From an uncultured delta proteobacterium (GTDB lineage: Bacteria > Desulfobacterota > Desulfovibrionia > Desulfovibrionales > Desulfovibrionaceae): DNA of 64,000 nt. The translations under genes and the position numbers were made by a program. The stretch lies in NCBI GenBank assembly GCA_900079685.1, contig LT599018.1:2577335-2641334 (forward strand), written 5' to 3'. Numbering within the stretch: the first letter of the stretch is position 1; each line of letters starts with the position of its first letter. A model generated the notes under the pieces. The model was given only the letters and a program-made list of their open reading frames with translations, made no database searches and was not told the origin of the DNA. This document shows positions 43,592 to 52,190 of this stretch, in pieces.

Positions 43592-44455
43592 ATGCCTGAA
43601 CTGCCGGAAGTTGAAACAATAGCCCGAACGCTCCGCCCGCAGGTGGAAAACCGCGTCATAAGCGCGGTTCGCATCCTGCTGCCCAAAAGCATGGCCGCCG
43701 GAGAACCGCTGCTGCCCATCGTTGTGCCCGCCAGGATTCACGCCGTGCGCCGCCGCGCCAAACTCCTGCTCCTGGACCTTGCCGCCGGGGAATCGCCCGT
43801 TCCCACCCACCTTCTGGCCTTCCACCTGAAAATGACAGGCAAGCTGTTCGTGCACGGCGCGGCGACGGAACCGGACAAACACACCCGCCTGGTCTTTGAG
43901 CTCGCGCCGGACCGGACTTCCCCCGACCACACGGGCCCGGCCGCCCGCCTGTTTTTCGACGACATGCGCACCTTCGGGTACTGCCGCCTCATGCGGCCGG
44001 AGGATCTCGCCTCCTGGCCCTTCTGGACGGCGCTGGGCCCGGAACCCCTGACCCTTGCGCCGGAGGACTTTTCCCGGGCTCTCGGCAGCCGGAAAGGGAG
44101 CATCAAGTCCCTGCTGCTGGACCAGACGGTCATCGCGGGCATCGGCAACATCTATGCGGACGAAGCCTGCTTCCGTAGCGGCATCCACCCGGCAACGCCG
44201 GGCAACCGCCTTTCGGAAGCGCAACGCGCGGCGCTTTTGCATACCGTGCAGGATGTTTTGAACGAATCGATCAAAGAATGCGGCAGTTCCATCCGGGACT
44301 ACCGCGACGCCAACGGCGACGCCGGGGCGTTCCAGAACAGCTTCCGCGTATACGGAAGGGCGAACCAGGCCTGCCTGGTCTGCGGCTCGAAGCTGCAAAA
44401 AACGGTTATCGCAACACGGACCACCGTCTTCTGTCCCCGCTGCCAGAATCCTTAG
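43592..44455 (+). CDS. mutM: Formamidopyrimidine-DNA glycosylase
   Basis: 287 aa from the ATG at 43592, where the catalytic Pro follows the start (MPELPEVETIARTL). It removes 8-oxoguanine and nicks the site. GIGNIYADEACFRSGIHP (near 190) is the helix-two-turn-helix and the C-terminal CLVCGSKLQKTVIATRTTVFCPRC is the single zinc finger. An upstream in-frame ORF from 43460 is not translated in my view because MutM must start with Pro2. It is 240 bases after the ligase, with a GC-rich hairpin between. Confidence 0.94.
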   Translation: MPELPEVETIARTLRPQVENRVISAVRILLPKSMAAGEPLLPIVVPARIHAVRRRAKLLLLDLAAGESPVPTHLLAFHLKMTGKLFVHGAATEPDKHTRLVFELAPDRTSPDHTGPAARLFFDDMRTFGYCRLMRPEDLASWPFWTALGPEPLTLAPEDFSRALGSRKGSIKSLLLDQTVIAGIGNIYADEACFRSGIHPATPGNRLSEAQRAALLHTVQDVLNESIKECGSSIRDYRDANGDAGAFQNSFRVYGRANQACLVCGSKLQKTVIATRTTVFCPRCQNP

Positions 44456-44475
44456 GGACTCAAAGGAAACGCGCC

Positions 44476-45141
44476 ATGACCGAAATGGAATTCTTTCTTG
44501 TCGCAAGCGCCATTATGATTATCGGGGCGGCCCTGCACAGCATTACGCGGAAAAAAAAGACGCACCCCGCGACGAACTGTATCGCCAGGGTCCTGCAAGG
44601 CAAGGCCAATCTCCTCGAGGCCCAGACGGCCGCGGCCATACTCGGCGGCGGCATCCGCCGGTACGCGGAACGGTGCGACATGCCGCCGCTGTTCATCCGG
44701 GCCTGCGGCGATTTGTATGAAGATTTTTTCCCGCCCAGACGCCCGGACCCGAGCCTGCCGTCCAAAACGCAGGCAAACGCCCTGCTGGCGGCCGTTATCA
44801 ACCGTTACTCGGAATCCGGCAACCGCAAGCCCGCGGACGTCAGAGACATCAGGGCCTTCAATCTTTGCGACGGGGCGGGGTTTGGCCTGGCCACCTTCCG
44901 CCGTCTGGCCGAAGTCATCCCGGAGGTGACGTCCATGGCCGGCTCCCTGGCCCCCCCTCCGGACGCCGAGAGCAGGGAAATGTATGCCTCCCTCTACCGG
45001 GAAGCCGGGAGATTGACCAGCCTGCCCCAGGAACTCGTCGAGACGGCCCTGAAAACCCGCCTGGCCGCGATACCCCTTGCCGCTCCGGAGGCCGGGACGG
45101 CCGCCTGCCGGGAAACGCCCGAACCCGGCCCATCCGTGTAA
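44476..45141 (+). CDS. Hypothetical membrane-anchored protein
   Basis: 221 aa from the ATG at 44476. One N-terminal hydrophobic helix (FFLVASAIMIIGAALH) followed by KKKTHP and a soluble helical domain with MPPLFIRACGDLYEDFFPP and DVRDIRAFNLCDGAGFGLATFRRLAE. No known domain recognised. AAAGGAAA lies before the ATG and it follows mutM by 20 bases, so they are probably cotranscribed. Confidence 0.68.
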   Translation: MTEMEFFLVASAIMIIGAALHSITRKKKTHPATNCIARVLQGKANLLEAQTAAAILGGGIRRYAERCDMPPLFIRACGDLYEDFFPPRRPDPSLPSKTQANALLAAVINRYSESGNRKPADVRDIRAFNLCDGAGFGLATFRRLAEVIPEVTSMAGSLAPPPDAESREMYASLYREAGRLTSLPQELVETALKTRLAAIPLAAPEAGTAACRETPEPGPSV

Positions 45142-45208
45142 CCGTTCCTCGCGCAAACGCGCGGGCCTTCGCGGAGCAAAACCCCCTCCGGGAAATTAAG
45201 GAAAAGCC

Positions 45209-45712
45209 ATGCGAACACCGACAATAACCATAGCGCAAGGATACCGGCCCGGCGCCATCGGCCGCATTGCCGAGATGCACGCCGTCTTTTACAGCGCCCA
45301 TGCCGGTTTCGGCCATTTTTTCGAAGGCAAGGTAGCCGCCGGACTCGCAGAATTCACAACCAGGCTGGCCAACCCGCGCAACGCCCTCTGGACGGCCCTG
45401 GACGGAAACCGCATCGTGGGTTCCGTCGCCATTGACGGCGAGGACCTGGGCGACAACACGGCCCACTTGCGCTGGTTTATTCTGGATGACGGGTTTCGCG
45501 GTCGGGGGATAGGCCGCGCGCTGCTGGCCGAAGCCGTCGCGTTTTGCGACCGCTCCGGCTTTGCGGCAACCAGGCTCTGGACGTTCAGCACCCTGCTTGC
45601 CGCCAGAAAACTGTATGAATCGTTCGGGTTCGTTCTGGAACAGGAATACGCCGGGACGCAATGGGGCGAAGAAGTTCTGGAGCAGGTTTTCGCGCGGAAA
45701 AAAGACGGCTGA
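45209..45712 (+). CDS. GNAT-family N-acetyltransferase
   Basis: 167 aa. GNAT core with the acetyl-CoA loop FRGRGIGRALLAEAVAF near residues 95-112 and an LWTFSTLLAARKLYESFGF beta/alpha end. The substrate is unknown. AAGGAAAA lies before the ATG, so it may follow the 44476 gene in one transcript. Confidence 0.88.
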   Translation: MRTPTITIAQGYRPGAIGRIAEMHAVFYSAHAGFGHFFEGKVAAGLAEFTTRLANPRNALWTALDGNRIVGSVAIDGEDLGDNTAHLRWFILDDGFRGRGIGRALLAEAVAFCDRSGFAATRLWTFSTLLAARKLYESFGFVLEQEYAGTQWGEEVLEQVFARKKDG

Positions 45713-45750
45713 CAGGGCCGGGCAACAGGCCCGCCCCGCGCGTGCTTTTT

Positions 45751-46518
45751 CTACAACGCCAATTCCAGCCCCACTGGGCAGTGATCCGACCCCATAATGT
45801 CCGTTTCGATCCAGGCGTTTTTCACGGCTCCCCTGAGTTCCTCGGAAACGAAAAAATAGTCGATCCTCCACCCCACGTTTTTCTCCCGGGCCTTGAACCG
45901 GTATGACCACCACGAGTAGTGATCCGGAACGTCGCCGTGGACGTGGCGGAACGTGTCCACATAGCCGTGGGCCACGAACGTGTCCAGCCAGGCCCGCTCG
46001 ATGGGCAGAAAGCCGGAGGTTTCCTCATTGGCTTTGGGCCGGGCCAGGTCGATGGGGCGGTGCGCGGTGTTGAAGTCGCCGCACACGACGACGGGTTTTG
46101 TTTTGCGCAGCGTTTGCGCGTAGTCGAGGAAGGCGTCGTAATAGCCGAGCTTGTAGGCGAGCCGCTCTTCCCCGGACTGGCCGTTGGGAAAATACACATT
46201 GCAGTAATGGAAGGCGTCGAATTCCATATGGATGAGCCGCCCTTCCCCCTGCCAGGCGGGGTCGGGCAGATCCAGGGTCACGGCCAGGGGCTTCGGACGG
46301 GAAAAAACGGCCACCCCGGAATACCCCTTCTTGACCGTGGACGAGAGCCACGCCGCGTGCATGCCTTCCCGCGCGCGAAGATCGTCCGCGATCTGGGTTT
46401 CGTGGGCTTTGGTTTCCTGCAGGCCGATAATGTCGGCATCGCACGCGCAAAAGGAGTTCCAGCCGGGCTTGCCGGTCACGGCCCGAAAGCCGTTGACGTT
46501 CCAGGATAGTAGTTTCAT
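45751..46518 (-). CDS. xth: Exodeoxyribonuclease III
   Basis: 255 aa from the ATG at 46518 (AGGAGGG upstream). AP endonuclease/exonuclease III repairing abasic sites. Diagnostic parts are MKLLSWNVNGFR, LQETKAHE with the metal Glu, GDFNTAH with catalytic Asp and Asn, and GSDHCPV with the final Asp-His. Usual length for the family. Transcribed toward the GNAT gene; an upstream in-frame extension to 46842 is not credible. mutM is nearby, giving two base-damage repair genes close together. Confidence 0.94.
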   Translation of the reverse strand: MKLLSWNVNGFRAVTGKPGWNSFCACDADIIGLQETKAHETQIADDLRAREGMHAAWLSSTVKKGYSGVAVFSRPKPLAVTLDLPDPAWQGEGRLIHMEFDAFHYCNVYFPNGQSGEERLAYKLGYYDAFLDYAQTLRKTKPVVVCGDFNTAHRPIDLARPKANEETSGFLPIERAWLDTFVAHGYVDTFRHVHGDVPDHYSWWSYRFKAREKNVGWRIDYFFVSEELRGAVKNAWIETDIMGSDHCPVGLELAL

Positions 46519-46681
46519 GGCCCTCCTGTACCAGATTTTACCGGGCCTTCCAATCCCATAAAGTCCATGATAGTTATTCCGAGTATTGGGACAAGGATGG
46601 CGGCATGCGGGCAAAGGCCCGCGCAAGGAGCAGCGTGTTTTTGTGCAGTATGCGTGTGTTAGTAATCCGACAGGTTGATTT

Positions 46682-48283
46682 GTGACGCCTCCCGATCGTT
46701 CTCCCACGGACAATGCCCTGGCCCTCGGCCAAGGCACGTTGGCATCGCGCATTCTCGGCTTCGCCCGGGATGCGGCCATTGCCGCCCTTCTCGGCGGCGG
46801 CTGGATGGCCGACGCTCTTCTTCTCGCCTTCCGGCTGCCCAATTTCGCGCGCTCGCTCCTGGCGGACGGCGCCTTCGCCTACAGCCTCGTGCCCGCCTAC
46901 CGCACGCTGAAAGACCTGGACCCCGAACGGGCCTGGACTTTCGTCCGGTCCATGACGCTCTCCCTTTTCGCGATCTTCGGCTTCCTCGTTTTTATGGGCG
47001 CGGTTTTTTCAGAGCACGTCGCCATTATTCTCGCGCCGGGGTTCCACAACATGCCGGACGTGCTGGCCATGGCTTCCGGCTTCATGGCGCTCTGCCTTCT
47101 CTCCCTGCCGCTGGTTTCCGGCGCGGCCGTCAACTCGGCGGCGCTCATGGCGGAAGGGCAGTTCAACCCGCCGGCCTATGCCTCGGCGGTCTTCAACATC
47201 GTGGTCATCCTGTCCGTGGGGCTGGCGTTCGTTCTCTTCGGCGCCGGGGACGAGCGCGCGCCGTACGTGCTCTGCATCGGAATCATCGCCGCCGGCATGG
47301 TGCAGTGGGGGTACCAGACCCTTTTCCTCCGCCGCCTGGGTTTTTCCCCACGCGGGCCGGTATCCTTCAAAGACCCTGTCTTCACGCGGGCGCTGCGGGC
47401 GCTGCCGCCATCCATCCTCGGGGTGGGCGGCCATCAGGTGAACCTGCTCCTGGCCACGCTCCTGGCCTCCTTCCTGGCGGAAGGCAGCATCAGCGCCCTG
47501 TATTTCGCGGAACGGCTCATCGGGTTCCCGCTCGGCATCATCGGCGCGTCCATGGGGCTGGCGGCCTTGTCCGACCTTTCAAAAATAGCGTCCACCTTCA
47601 GGGGCAGGGCCGGTGATCCCCGGCAGGACCTGCTTGCCGCCAACAGGGCCCTGTTCGCGGAACGCCTGGTCAAATCGAACCGGGTCACGCTCTTTTTCGC
47701 TTTGCCCGCGGCGGTCGGCACGGCCTGCCTTGCCGTTCCCCTGACGTCCGTCATTTTCGGGTACGGCGAGTTCGATAGCGAAGCCCTGCTGCGGACAAGC
47801 AACGCGCTGCTGGCCTATATCGTGGGCCTGCCCGCCCTGGCGCTTATCCGGCCCCTTCTGGCGGGGCTCGGCGCGCTGGACGATACCAAAACCCCCATGC
47901 GGGCGGCGCTTGCGGGGATTATTGCAACAAGCGGCTTCGGCGCGGCGCTGCTTGTTACGGGCGCGGCCTGGGGCCCGGCCCTTGCCGTGTCGCTCGCGGC
48001 CTGGACCAATGCGGCCATTCTCATCCGCGCCCTCGTAAAATCCGGATACCACCCGCTGCCCGGCCTCGCCTGGCCCCTGAAAACCCTGGCCGCCTGCGGC
48101 GTCATGGCCGCTTGCGTCATTGTGTCGGCGGGCTTTTTCCACTCGAACATCGGCAAGGCGGCCACCGTGCCGCTCGGCGTGGCGGCGTATTTCGCGGCGG
48201 CGGCGGTCCTGCGTCTGGAGGAAAGCGCCATGACGTTCCGCATCGCCAAAAAAGCGTTGTGGGAAAAAAGGGAGAAAGCCTGA
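46682..48283 (+). CDS. murJ: Probable lipid II flippase MurJ
   Basis: 533 aa, start GTG at 46682. MATE-like MVF-family exporter that flips lipid II across the inner membrane. About 14 membrane helices, with family signs ALALGQGTLASRILGFARD at the N-terminus and GGHQVNLLLATLLASFLAEGSISALYFAERL near 245. There is no cytoplasmic C-terminal extension. A convergent gene order with the tRNA-His terminator region follows. Confidence 0.9.
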   Translation: MTPPDRSPTDNALALGQGTLASRILGFARDAAIAALLGGGWMADALLLAFRLPNFARSLLADGAFAYSLVPAYRTLKDLDPERAWTFVRSMTLSLFAIFGFLVFMGAVFSEHVAIILAPGFHNMPDVLAMASGFMALCLLSLPLVSGAAVNSAALMAEGQFNPPAYASAVFNIVVILSVGLAFVLFGAGDERAPYVLCIGIIAAGMVQWGYQTLFLRRLGFSPRGPVSFKDPVFTRALRALPPSILGVGGHQVNLLLATLLASFLAEGSISALYFAERLIGFPLGIIGASMGLAALSDLSKIASTFRGRAGDPRQDLLAANRALFAERLVKSNRVTLFFALPAAVGTACLAVPLTSVIFGYGEFDSEALLRTSNALLAYIVGLPALALIRPLLAGLGALDDTKTPMRAALAGIIATSGFGAALLVTGAAWGPALAVSLAAWTNAAILIRALVKSGYHPLPGLAWPLKTLAACGVMAACVIVSAGFFHSNIGKAATVPLGVAAYFAAAAVLRLEESAMTFRIAKKALWEKREKA

Positions 48284-48375
48284 CGCCGTCCGGCTCGCAA
48301 GTTTCTGGACTTTTCCGGCCCCGCAGGGCAAAAAGACAAAAAAGCGCCGGGCCTGTGTGGCGGACGGCGCGGCAA

Positions 48376-48401
48376 TAAAAAAGCCCCGTGTGGCACGGGG
48401 C
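48376..48401 (-). terminator. Displaced terminator of tRNA-His
   Basis: On the minus strand GCCCCGTG-CCA-CACGGGGC then TTTTTT: a perfect eight-bp stem with a U tail. It lies 14 bases beyond the left att site (CCA-like end at 48415), exactly where a tRNA-His transcript would end if the intervening 9.6-kb element were absent. Confidence 0.75.
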
Positions 48402-48414
48402 ATAAAAGTCTTGC

Positions 48415-48429
48415 TGGGGCAATGATGGG
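48415..48429. other. Left attachment site of the integrative element (att)
   Basis: TGGGGC-AATGATGGG, matching 15 of 16 bases at the tRNA-His 3' end (TGGGGCGAATGATGGG, 57989-58004), in the same orientation with one G missing. It marks the inner limit of a roughly 9.57-kb insertion. Confidence 0.65.
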
Positions 48430-48487
48430 ACGCGAACTTGTTGTATAACATGTTGTGATAATATATTTTAAATAAAGCGCTGTTCTA

Positions 48488-48510
48488 TCGATACCAAGGA
48501 TAATACCAAA
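48488..48510. repeat. Integrase arm-type repeats, left end
   Basis: ATACCAAGG (48491-48499) and ATACCAAA (48503-48510) in tandem near the left att. The same hexamer family occurs six times beside the integrase at the other end. Confidence 0.6.
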
Positions 48511-48552
48511 AAAAAATAACGCTGCCCCACAAGCGGGGTCACGTTATTTTTT
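48511..48552. terminator. Terminator overlapping the end of the Bro-N/DinD-like gene
   Basis: AAAAAATAACG / CGTTATTTTTT outer stem with a CCCCAC/GCGGGG inner part. It overlaps the stop codon region of the gene at 48544. Confidence 0.75.
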
Positions 48553-49401
48553 AGCCTGCTCATCTCCGGCAGGCGGAAGAATATGACTACTGCCGGTGAC
48601 CACTTTTTGCCCCGTCTTTTCTTCCAACTCCTTGCGAGCCTGGCGGGCGATGCCGCCGCCGGTCTTTCCGGCCACCGCGTTTTCTTCAAGCCCTGTGGCG
48701 TTCATGCTCTCGGCTATCTGCCGGGTGGAGAGTTCCGCCAGGGCGGTGAAAATCAATTCCGCCTCGGTCATGTGGTCACGCAGGTTCTGGGTTTTCAGCC
48801 CCTTCATGTCTTTGTGCCGCTTCACGCTTACGCCAGACCATTCCTGATGAATGATGTTGGTCAGAATGGCGTATTCCTGCCCCTCTTTGACCTCGTGGTC
48901 TTTCCAGTAGTCAGTGAGCTTGTTCCGGGTTTCCTGGCCCAGCATACGTTGCTCTATCCATTTCTTCGAGCGGCCGTGCTGCTGCCAAAGTTGGCGTGAG
49001 CGATTCAAGGCTATTTCCGGGTCCGCCATTTCCTGAATACGCTCGTATCCCACCTTGGCCAGCCAGAGCTTGATTGGTTCGGCCTTGGGACTCGGCACGG
49101 ACTGAACGAGCCGGAGAAGCGTTTCAGCGCTGGCAACGTCTGTGAGGTATTTCTTACCATCCTGAGCTGTTAGCTTCAGTCGGTGACAATTTGTCACCAA
49201 CTCGCTTCCTTCTTTTTTGAGACGCTCCTTCAGCTTATTCCAATACTTGCGGGCGGTCTGAAAATCCGGTTGCTCCGTGAGTACCTGAATAATGTCAACC
49301 ACAGAGAAAAACCAGGTCTCGGTCTTCTCGTCGTACACCCGGCGGATGTGCTTTTCCTCAAAAACGGCAATGGAGTCTTTCATTCGGGCAATATGAAACA
49401 T
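48544..49401 (-). CDS. Bro-N domain protein with DinD-like C-terminus
   Basis: 285 aa from the ATG at 49401 (a GTG at 49428 is also possible). N-terminal Bro-N DNA-binding domain (MKDSIAVFEEKHIRRVYDEKTETWFFSVVDIIQVLT). The C-terminal part matches DNA-damage-inducible protein D: QEWSGVSVKRHKDMKGL, RDHMTEAELIFTALAELSTRQIAE. Bro-N proteins are usually phage antirepressors and DinD antagonises RecA. This protein joins the two and closes the element. Confidence 0.8.
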   Translation of the reverse strand: MFHIARMKDSIAVFEEKHIRRVYDEKTETWFFSVVDIIQVLTEQPDFQTARKYWNKLKERLKKEGSELVTNCHRLKLTAQDGKKYLTDVASAETLLRLVQSVPSPKAEPIKLWLAKVGYERIQEMADPEIALNRSRQLWQQHGRSKKWIEQRMLGQETRNKLTDYWKDHEVKEGQEYAILTNIIHQEWSGVSVKRHKDMKGLKTQNLRDHMTEAELIFTALAELSTRQIAESMNATGLEENAVAGKTGGGIARQARKELEEKTGQKVVTGSSHILPPAGDEQAKK

Positions 49402-49812
49402 GGTCTCGCTCAAGTCAACGGTGTTCACTATGACTCAGAAAGGCTTGCTCCGCTCAACGCCGAGCAGAACCGCAAGCATTTGGAATTCAGCATTCTTCAA
49501 CAGGCATGGGCCTTGGGCTTCAGCAACCACATCTCGCACACTAACTTTAACTAACAGCCACGCCGCGTGCTCATGGGCTTTTTTGGGCGACTGTGCCTCC
49601 GTGCGCATGACCGCTATCGGAGAGAGCCAGCCTACCCGTTGTGGGTACACCCACTGCCGGGCGCTGGCGGGTGGCTCCGTCCCCTCGACCCCTGGAAGGA
49701 AAAGGCGACCCGGCCTTTGCGTTGAACACCCGCCAGGGGGTGAATAAGCAGCCCCGCAGGGCAGGATGGGAGGGAGCGCACCAAAGAGGTGTGAAGCCAT
49801 GGCAGAAACTGT
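49402..49812. other. Gap inside the element, GC-rich, no gene recognised
   Basis: 411 bp with no credible minus-strand ORF. It contains complementary segments (for example CTGGCGGGTGG at 49665 and CACCCGCCAGG at 49731) and a G-rich 49760-49795 stretch, so an RNA structure or regulatory region is possible. Confidence 0.45.
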
Positions 49813-50112
49813 TTATCGCGGCTCTCCTTTGGATGCCTTGCCGGTGAGAATGGCCACCTGCTCTTTAATGGGCAGGTCGAAAATATTAGGCGCGGGCTTG
49901 CGGCGGCGGTGGCGGCGCGCTGGGGCAGGCCTGACTTCTACCCTGGCAAGTGCCTGCTCAATGTCTGCTAGGCGATACCTGATGCCCTTGCCTCCGATGA
50001 TGGAGAAGTCGAGCTTGGGGACTCCGAGCCGGCTCAGAAGTTTTTCAGCGGCCTCCGGCGTCTTGATGGCCAGATACTCAGCGACCTGTTCTTTGGTCAG
50101 AAGGGATTGCAT
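49813..50112 (-). CDS. Small helix-turn-helix protein, excisionase-like
   Basis: 99 aa from the ATG at 50112, with AAAGGAG eight bases upstream. MerR/excisionase-type helix-turn-helix (LLTKEQVAEYLAIKTPEAAEKLLSRL, YRLADIEQALA), then a very basic tail (PAPARRHRRRKPAP). Likely a DNA-binding accessory factor. Confidence 0.7.
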   Translation of the reverse strand: MQSLLTKEQVAEYLAIKTPEAAEKLLSRLGVPKLDFSIIGGKGIRYRLADIEQALARVEVRPAPARRHRRRKPAPNIFDLPIKEQVAILTGKASKGEPR

Positions 50113-50190
50113 GCGCGGGCTCCTTTGGCTTCCATAAAAATGGCCCCGCTTTATGGGGCAGGGCCGTGGGGTTTCATGCAGCGTGGCCAA

Positions 50191-50547
50191 CTACCTTGAC
50201 GCCCTAATTGCGTCATAGTGCGCGTCTATCTGGGGATGAAGTCCCTTCGGCAGGTCTGACCGGAACCAGAAACGGTATCCGTTATCCGGATTGGTCCGGG
50301 GCTTCGGTAGTTTGTCGGCCGCGATGCGCCGTTCAAGGGTGCTTTTGCTCGTTCCCGTGGCGGCGGCAAGAAAAGACAGCGAGACTTCCAACCTGGCCGG
50401 GGCCGGAGGCGTCTGGGCCGCGGCAGGCACGGCTATATTTTCCAGCATCGTTGCTATCCGGTCAACCTTGGCCGTTAGCTGCTCCAGCATAGTAAGCAGG
50501 CTCATAAGGTAGTCGGCTGTGATGACGGGTATTTGTCGGTTTTGCAT
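50191..50547 (-). CDS. Hypothetical DNA-binding-like protein
   Basis: 118 aa. An N-terminal coiled segment (LTMLEQLTAKVDRIATMLENI) is followed by a helix-turn-helix-like ATGTSKSTLERRIAADKLPKP and GYRFWFRSDLPKG. GGAG lies before the ATG. A terminator precedes it (50568-50599). Confidence 0.65.
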   Translation of the reverse strand: MQNRQIPVITADYLMSLLTMLEQLTAKVDRIATMLENIAVPAAAQTPPAPARLEVSLSFLAAATGTSKSTLERRIAADKLPKPRTNPDNGYRFWFRSDLPKGLHPQIDAHYDAIRASR

Positions 50548-50567
50548 GTTACAACTCCGCTAAAGTT

Positions 50568-50599
50568 GAAAAAGCCCCTGCCGCAATGGCAAGGGCTTG
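50568..50599 (-). terminator. Terminator between small genes of the element
   Basis: AAGCCCCTGCC / GGCAAGGGCTT stem followed by TTTTTC on the minus strand. Confidence 0.75.
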
Positions 50600-50636
50600 G
50601 TATTACGAAGTATCCGATGAAATTATTGCTCTTCCT

Positions 50637-50756
50637 TTACTCTGACAGCTTGTACATGGGTTGCCCATTCAGCAATGGCATATTCTTCGCCGTAGGGATG
50701 GCCTCCATGTGTACCAATACCTCAATAAGTGCCGTCTGGTTCCACAGCCCCCGCAA
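50637..50756 (-). CDS. Possible tiny ORF overlapping the 52-aa gene
   Basis: 39 codons from a TTG at 50756, ending at 50637. It reads LWNQTALIEVLVHMEAIPTA and ends MYKLSE in the frame that follows the 52-aa gene. It looks protein-like but the non-ATG start is weak; it could be a frameshift continuation of its neighbour. Confidence 0.3.
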   Translation of the reverse strand: MRGLWNQTALIEVLVHMEAIPTAKNMPLLNGQPMYKLSE

Positions 50757-50880
50757 CCTTCAGAGTGACTCTGATTCCCGCAGCTCTTGCTCTTTTCAAG
50801 ACTCTGTTCATGATTCTGGTCTGAGCATGAATTTCCTTTGCAATTTCCTTTTTGGTGGTAGCTGAATGAGGTGCACTCAT
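50722..50880 (-). CDS. Small 52-aa protein
   Basis: Too short for the usual ORF cut-off. MSAPHSATTKKEIAKEIHAQ start with a basic helix; GAVEPDGTY end. Its ATG overlaps the stop of the upstream gene by four bases (ATGA), and GGAGG lies at about 50889. Function unknown. Confidence 0.6.
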   Translation of the reverse strand: MSAPHSATTKKEIAKEIHAQTRIMNRVLKRARAAGIRVTLKVAGAVEPDGTY

Positions 50881-51161
50881 AGCCGAACCTCCGGCGCGCA
50901 GTCTGCCAGCTTGTCGGGAAAAATCGCATTAACCTCTGCTGAAAGCTTTTCAACGGTAAGCAACCAAATCCGTAAAGCTCCTTCTTCTTCAAAGGGCACC
51001 ATGTCGGAAGCAAGTTCAGTAGCCATCATCTTATGAAGGCCAGACAGCAGATTGTTTATGATAAGCGCATGTTCTTGCAGGAGGTTAAAGCTCACCGGGG
51101 TATCATTGATATTCCGGTACATTGGAGCGTCTTGGGTTGCTGCGAGAGTTTGTGCCGTCAT
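50877..51161 (-). CDS. Hypothetical protein of the element
   Basis: 94 aa, acidic and helical (LLQEHALIINNLLSGLHKMMATELASD, EGALRIWLLTVEKLSAEVNAIFPDKL). Start ATG at 51161 with GGGAG before it. Coupled by four bases to the 52-aa gene. No family recognised. Confidence 0.6.
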   Translation of the reverse strand: MTAQTLAATQDAPMYRNINDTPVSFNLLQEHALIINNLLSGLHKMMATELASDMVPFEEEGALRIWLLTVEKLSAEVNAIFPDKLADCAPEVRL

Positions 51162-51182
51162 TGTACCACTCCCTCAATTTTT

Positions 51183-51524
51183 TCAGCCCATGCAGGAAGT
51201 TGTGTGCTTTCCGGTTTCCTTCCCCGCCGCGCTGATGTCGTGGCAACCTCTGGTCGTTGCTTGGGTTGTTCCAGGCAACGAGCGCATACTTCGGCAACAG
51301 ACCGCAAAGAGCAATCGCCCAGTCAAAATTTCTTCAATTGAGATATGGCCGGAGCAAACGCCCGCCATTTCTTCATCTGAAAAGCAAAAATCAGGGTGCG
51401 CGTTGCGTATTTCCTTCAAGGTTACGTCCAAACGGTTGATGCCATCGAGCATGCTTTCCCATGTAAGGACACACGGTGACAAAGCCTTTTCAAGCTTCTC
51501 CAGCCTGCTGTTAAGCCTGTTCAT
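51183..51524 (-). CDS. Hypothetical protein, coiled-coil N-terminus
   Basis: 113 aa. MNRLNSRLEKLEKAL coiled start, DVTLKEIRNAHPDFCFSDEE middle, then EEILTGRLLFAV. The last 30 residues (after RSLPG) look poor; another frame over the same bases reads EVCARCLEQPKQRPEVATTS and ends PAWAEKIEGVVQ, so a frameshift or a second overlapping gene is possible. Confidence 0.5.
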   Translation of the reverse strand: MNRLNSRLEKLEKALSPCVLTWESMLDGINRLDVTLKEIRNAHPDFCFSDEEMAGVCSGHISIEEILTGRLLFAVCCRSMRSLPGTTQATTRGCHDISAAGKETGKHTTSCMG

Positions 51525-51529
51525 GGCGT

Positions 51530-51976
51530 TTACCTCTTTGTCTTGCCCTCCAGGGCGGTTATCCGTTTTTCAAGTTCAACCAGTTCAATGGATTTGGCAT
51601 GATTAGCGGCAAGGGAAGAAAGCCCGGCTGCTTCTCCGGCCGTCAGCTTCCCGCTCCCCACGGCACTGATGAGGGCGGCGGTCAGCTTGGGCAAATCTTC
51701 AAGTTGCCTCACCACAGGCAGCTTGACCGACAGCGGCCGTTCCTTACAGGGAGGCAGAAGACGTTCAAGGCAGAGCTTCAGCGCCTGGATATTGCCCTCA
51801 AGGGCCAGTTCCACGGCCTTACGGGTCAAAGCCTCTACCTCTCCGCCAAGAAGGGTTTGGGCGGCAAGTGTGGCTTTGTTCAGCGCGCCCTTGGGTTTGC
51901 CTGCCGGATTGCCGCTTTGCCCCTTCTTGAAACGAGTGGCAGTCTGCTTTTTTCCTGTATTTTCAGATGAACTCAT
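51530..51976 (-). CDS. DUF5681 domain protein
   Basis: 148 aa. The family signature RFKKGQSGNPAGKPKGALNK is near the N-terminus, followed by a helical AVELALEGNIQALKLCLERLLPP segment and a C-terminal coiled coil (IELVELEKRITALEGKTKR). DUF5681 proteins occur in phages and islands and have been compared with terminase small subunits. It overlaps the next gene by 14 bases. Confidence 0.82.
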   Translation of the reverse strand: MSSSENTGKKQTATRFKKGQSGNPAGKPKGALNKATLAAQTLLGGEVEALTRKAVELALEGNIQALKLCLERLLPPCKERPLSVKLPVVRQLEDLPKLTAALISAVGSGKLTAGEAAGLSSLAANHAKSIELVELEKRITALEGKTKR

Positions 51977-52190
51977 TCCGTTTTGCCTCTGCCTGTCCCG
52001 CGTTCACCGATTGGGAAATACTTACCCTGTGGCTGTCGATGTCATCCGCCAAAGCCCATACAGTGCCTCCGGCCTTGAATACCGGGTAGCCGTACCGCAG
52101 CAGGGTTTTACGAGACAGCCCGGTATGAAGTTCAATATCTCCCCAACCGGCCAGCCTTTTCCCGGCCCTGTGTGCGCCCGGTTCGCTCAT
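51963..52190 (-). CDS. Small helix-turn-helix protein
   Basis: 75 aa. GWGDIELHTGLSRKTLLRYGYPVFKAGG is a MerR/AlpA-like DNA-binding helix-turn-helix. Its ATG overlaps the stop of the Bro-N/KilAC gene by four bases (ATGA). Probably a regulator of the element. Confidence 0.7.
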   Translation of the reverse strand: MSEPGAHRAGKRLAGWGDIELHTGLSRKTLLRYGYPVFKAGGTVWALADDIDSHRVSISQSVNAGQAEAKRNEFI

